DNA of 64,000 nt, taken from positions 29,645-93,644 of the forward strand of contig FOPE01000006.1 of NCBI GenBank assembly GCA_900113385.1. The letters are read 5' to 3'. The notes beneath the pieces were generated by a model that was not told where the DNA came from, did not search any database, and saw nothing but the letters and a program-made list of their open reading frames with translations. A program made the position numbers and the translations under genes. The stretch's first letter is position 1. Each line of letters begins with the position of its first letter. This DNA is from Lachnospiraceae bacterium C7. GTDB lineage: Bacteria; Bacillota; Clostridia; Lachnospirales; Lachnospiraceae. This document shows positions 63,070 to 64,000 of this stretch, piece by piece.

Positions 63070-63154
63070 GCGGAAATGTCGGAATTGGCAGACGAGCAAG
63101 ACTAAGGATCTTGTGTTCATTGCGAACGTGCGGGTTCAAGTCCCGCTTTCCGCA
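63070..63154 (+). tRNA. tRNA-Leu (anticodon AAG), copy 2
   Basis: 85 bases, identical to copy 1 except for the seventh acceptor pair, which is A-T (GCGGAAA/TTTCCGC) where copy 1 has G-C. The compensated pair shows that both copies are under selection to fold. It is followed by a terminator. Confidence 0.92.
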
Positions 63155-63168
63155 TTATTTTTTTATTT

Positions 63169-63202
63169 AAAACCTCGAAGCTATTGGTTTCGAGGTTTTT
63201 TG
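63169..63202 (+). terminator. Terminator after the tRNA genes
   Basis: AAAACCTCGAA and TTTCGAGGTTTT form a hairpin, followed by a run of T. It also faces the minus-strand gene at 63218. Confidence 0.85.
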
Positions 63203-63217
63203 CATTTTTTATATCTT

Positions 63218-63445
63218 CTATATTTTTTTGCTTTTTATGGCTAATTTTTTTAGATATTGATTCTTAAGGGCATTTTCATGTTGAAGTTTTTCATTTTCAT
63301 CCTGTAGATGTTTTATATATTCTTTGGCAAGTTTAACGCCACATCGAACTGCAATATCATCATGTTCGGCCATTTCATTTAACCATTGGTTAAGGGATTT
63401 TTCTCTGATATCATTATAAGAATTGTCATCATTGAAATAAAACAT
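63218..63445 (-). CDS. Small hypothetical protein with a C-terminal coiled coil
   Basis: A 75-residue acidic then basic protein. The last half (DENEKLQHENALKNQYLKKLAIKSKKI) is a likely coiled coil. I do not recognise a family. The start is ATG 63445 behind TTGGAGAAC. It lies between the tRNA genes and the IS110 element, and no partner gene is nearby, so the function is unknown. Confidence 0.55.
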   Translation of the reverse strand: MFYFNDDNSYNDIREKSLNQWLNEMAEHDDIAVRCGVKLAKEYIKHLQDENEKLQHENALKNQYLKKLAIKSKKI

Positions 63446-63676
63446 AATGTTCTCCAATCAAATTTTTTTGCGTAGTTAAGAGGTTATGCTTGAATAAGCA
63501 ACATTAAACAATATTAAACTACACAAATATTATACTAGATTATTAAAAAAAATACAGATTACATTTTAAAAATATAAATGATATTGAAAATATATGTCAA
63601 AATTTAGTATAATTATTTACAATTTGTTTGTATAAGATTATTATAATTAAAGATATAATTTAGGAGACAATATGAA
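63446..63676. other. Gene-free region before the IS110 element
   Basis: About 230 AT-rich bases. Apart from the ribosome-binding site of the gene at 63445, nothing is recognisable. The left boundary of the insertion element must lie somewhere in its later part. Confidence 0.5.
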
Positions 63677-63774
63677 GTGACCTCACAATTGTAGATTCGT
63701 GGATTTACCTGTAAGATATTAATTGAAAAAACAATATCAGGTAACAGGGATTACCGCATACAATAGGAGGTCAC
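63677..63774 (+). ncRNA. Structured region upstream of the IS110 transposase (bridge-RNA candidate)
   Basis: GTGACCTC (63677-63684) pairs with GAGGTCAC (63767-63774), closing about 98 bases. Inside are GATATT...TTG with CAATATC, and GGTAA with TTACC. The closing arm contains the ribosome-binding site AGGAGG of the transposase, so the fold may also hold down translation. Confidence 0.5.
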
Positions 63775-63776
63775 AT

Positions 63777-64000
63777 ATGAATAGTATAGTTTATGTTGGG
63801 ATGGATGTCCATAAGGAACAGTACACACTTTGTTGTTACAGTTACGAAACAGATAAGGTTGAATATAAGCAGACAATACCATCAGATTACAAACTTGTTC
63901 TTAAATACATGGAGCAGGTTCGCTCCAGATATGATGGAGAAGTTACATTTGTTTGTGGATATGAAGCAGGATGTCTTGGATATTCCTTATATCATCAATT
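63777..64000 (+). CDS. IS110-family transposase (N-terminal part, cut by the window end)
   Basis: 74 codons are visible, beginning MNSIVYVGMDVHKEQYTLCCY, the first aspartate of the DEDD (RuvC-like) active site in GMDVHK. The block FVCGYEAGCLGYSLY carries the next acidic residue of the site (YEAG). IS110 transposases recombine DNA under guidance of a bridge RNA from the element. The ATG follows AGGAGGTCACAT. Confidence 0.85.
   Translation, partial: MNSIVYVGMDVHKEQYTLCCYSYETDKVEYKQTIPSDYKLVLKYMEQVRSRYDGEVTFVCGYEAGCLGYSLYHQ

Larger units (their letters stand above)
63661..64000 (+). mobile_element. IS110-family insertion sequence (left part; continues beyond the window)
   Basis: A transposase start with IS110-family motifs is preceded by a non-coding, highly structured segment, as is typical for the left end of IS110 elements, where the guide (bridge) RNA is made. 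The exact left end is not defined by the sequence: IS110 elements lack clear terminal inverted repeats. The right part is outside the window. Confidence 0.7.

Overview
This window is AT-rich DNA from a low-GC, anaerobic Firmicute, most likely a member of the Lachnospiraceae or a close clostridial relative. The evidence is LL-diaminopimelate aminotransferase (DapL) lysine synthesis, a group B-like [FeFe] hydrogenase, the pyrF-pyrK-pyrD run, an ANTAR regulator next to glnA, strong AGGAGG ribosome-binding sites and the general protein character. Most genes are chromosomal housekeeping genes. The accessory parts are at 0.8-4.7 kb, 4.8-11.5 kb and after 63.6 kb.

Layout. 1-650: end of an Ic-type aspartate aminotransferase. 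0.8-3.7 kb (minus strand): a compact bacteriocin locus. It holds a 43-residue gene (3265-3396) that resembles the aureocin A53/lacticin Q leaderless bacteriocins, a LytTR regulator, a two-gene ABC exporter and a deleted second copy of the regulator. The bacteriocin gene and the exporter have near-identical promoters. 3.8-4.65 kb: a LacI-type sensor domain without its DNA-binding part. 4.8-11.5 kb: a Tad/type IV-pilus-like locus with a CpaF-type ATPase, a fused TadB/TadC-like membrane protein, four small look-alike membrane peptides or pilins, two pseudopilin-like proteins and a secreted repeat protein.

11.6-21 kb: a CNNM/CorC membrane protein, guaB with a structured leader, the unit hisA(eukaryotic type)-glnA-ANTAR behind a dual-hexaloop antiterminator that the ANTAR protein probably binds, dapL, and typA. 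21.5-25.5 kb: corrinoid adenosyltransferase, polysaccharide deacetylase, and dapA-dapB under a lysine riboswitch. 25.8-31.6 kb: pyrC, pyrF, pyrK, pyrD, a DUF389 protein and pyrE. 31.8-40.3 kb: two genes of less certain role, then purE, purM-purN-purD, a HAD phosphatase and a nucleobase permease.

40.5-47.6 kb: an HD protein, a MacAB-like exporter with two adaptor proteins, and the hydrogenase. 47.8-51.2 kb: cold-shock protein, a DUF5721-like protein, M18 aminopeptidase and a DegV protein. 51.9-55 kb: a sucrose-type PTS permease and its LacI regulator behind a promoter with cre-like/operator palindromes. 55-62.4 kb: signal peptidase I, folC, ilvE, L-serine dehydratase beta and alpha, a membrane-anchored amidase and a methyltransferase. 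62.5-63.2 kb: three tRNA-Leu genes, two of them with the unusual anticodon AAG. 63.66-64 kb: the start of an IS110-family element.

The most notable item is the leaderless bacteriocin locus. Next come the ANTAR dual-hexaloop circuit, the guaB leader switch, the tRNA-Leu(AAG) pair and the small-pilin series. All assignments rest on reading the sequence; no database search was run.
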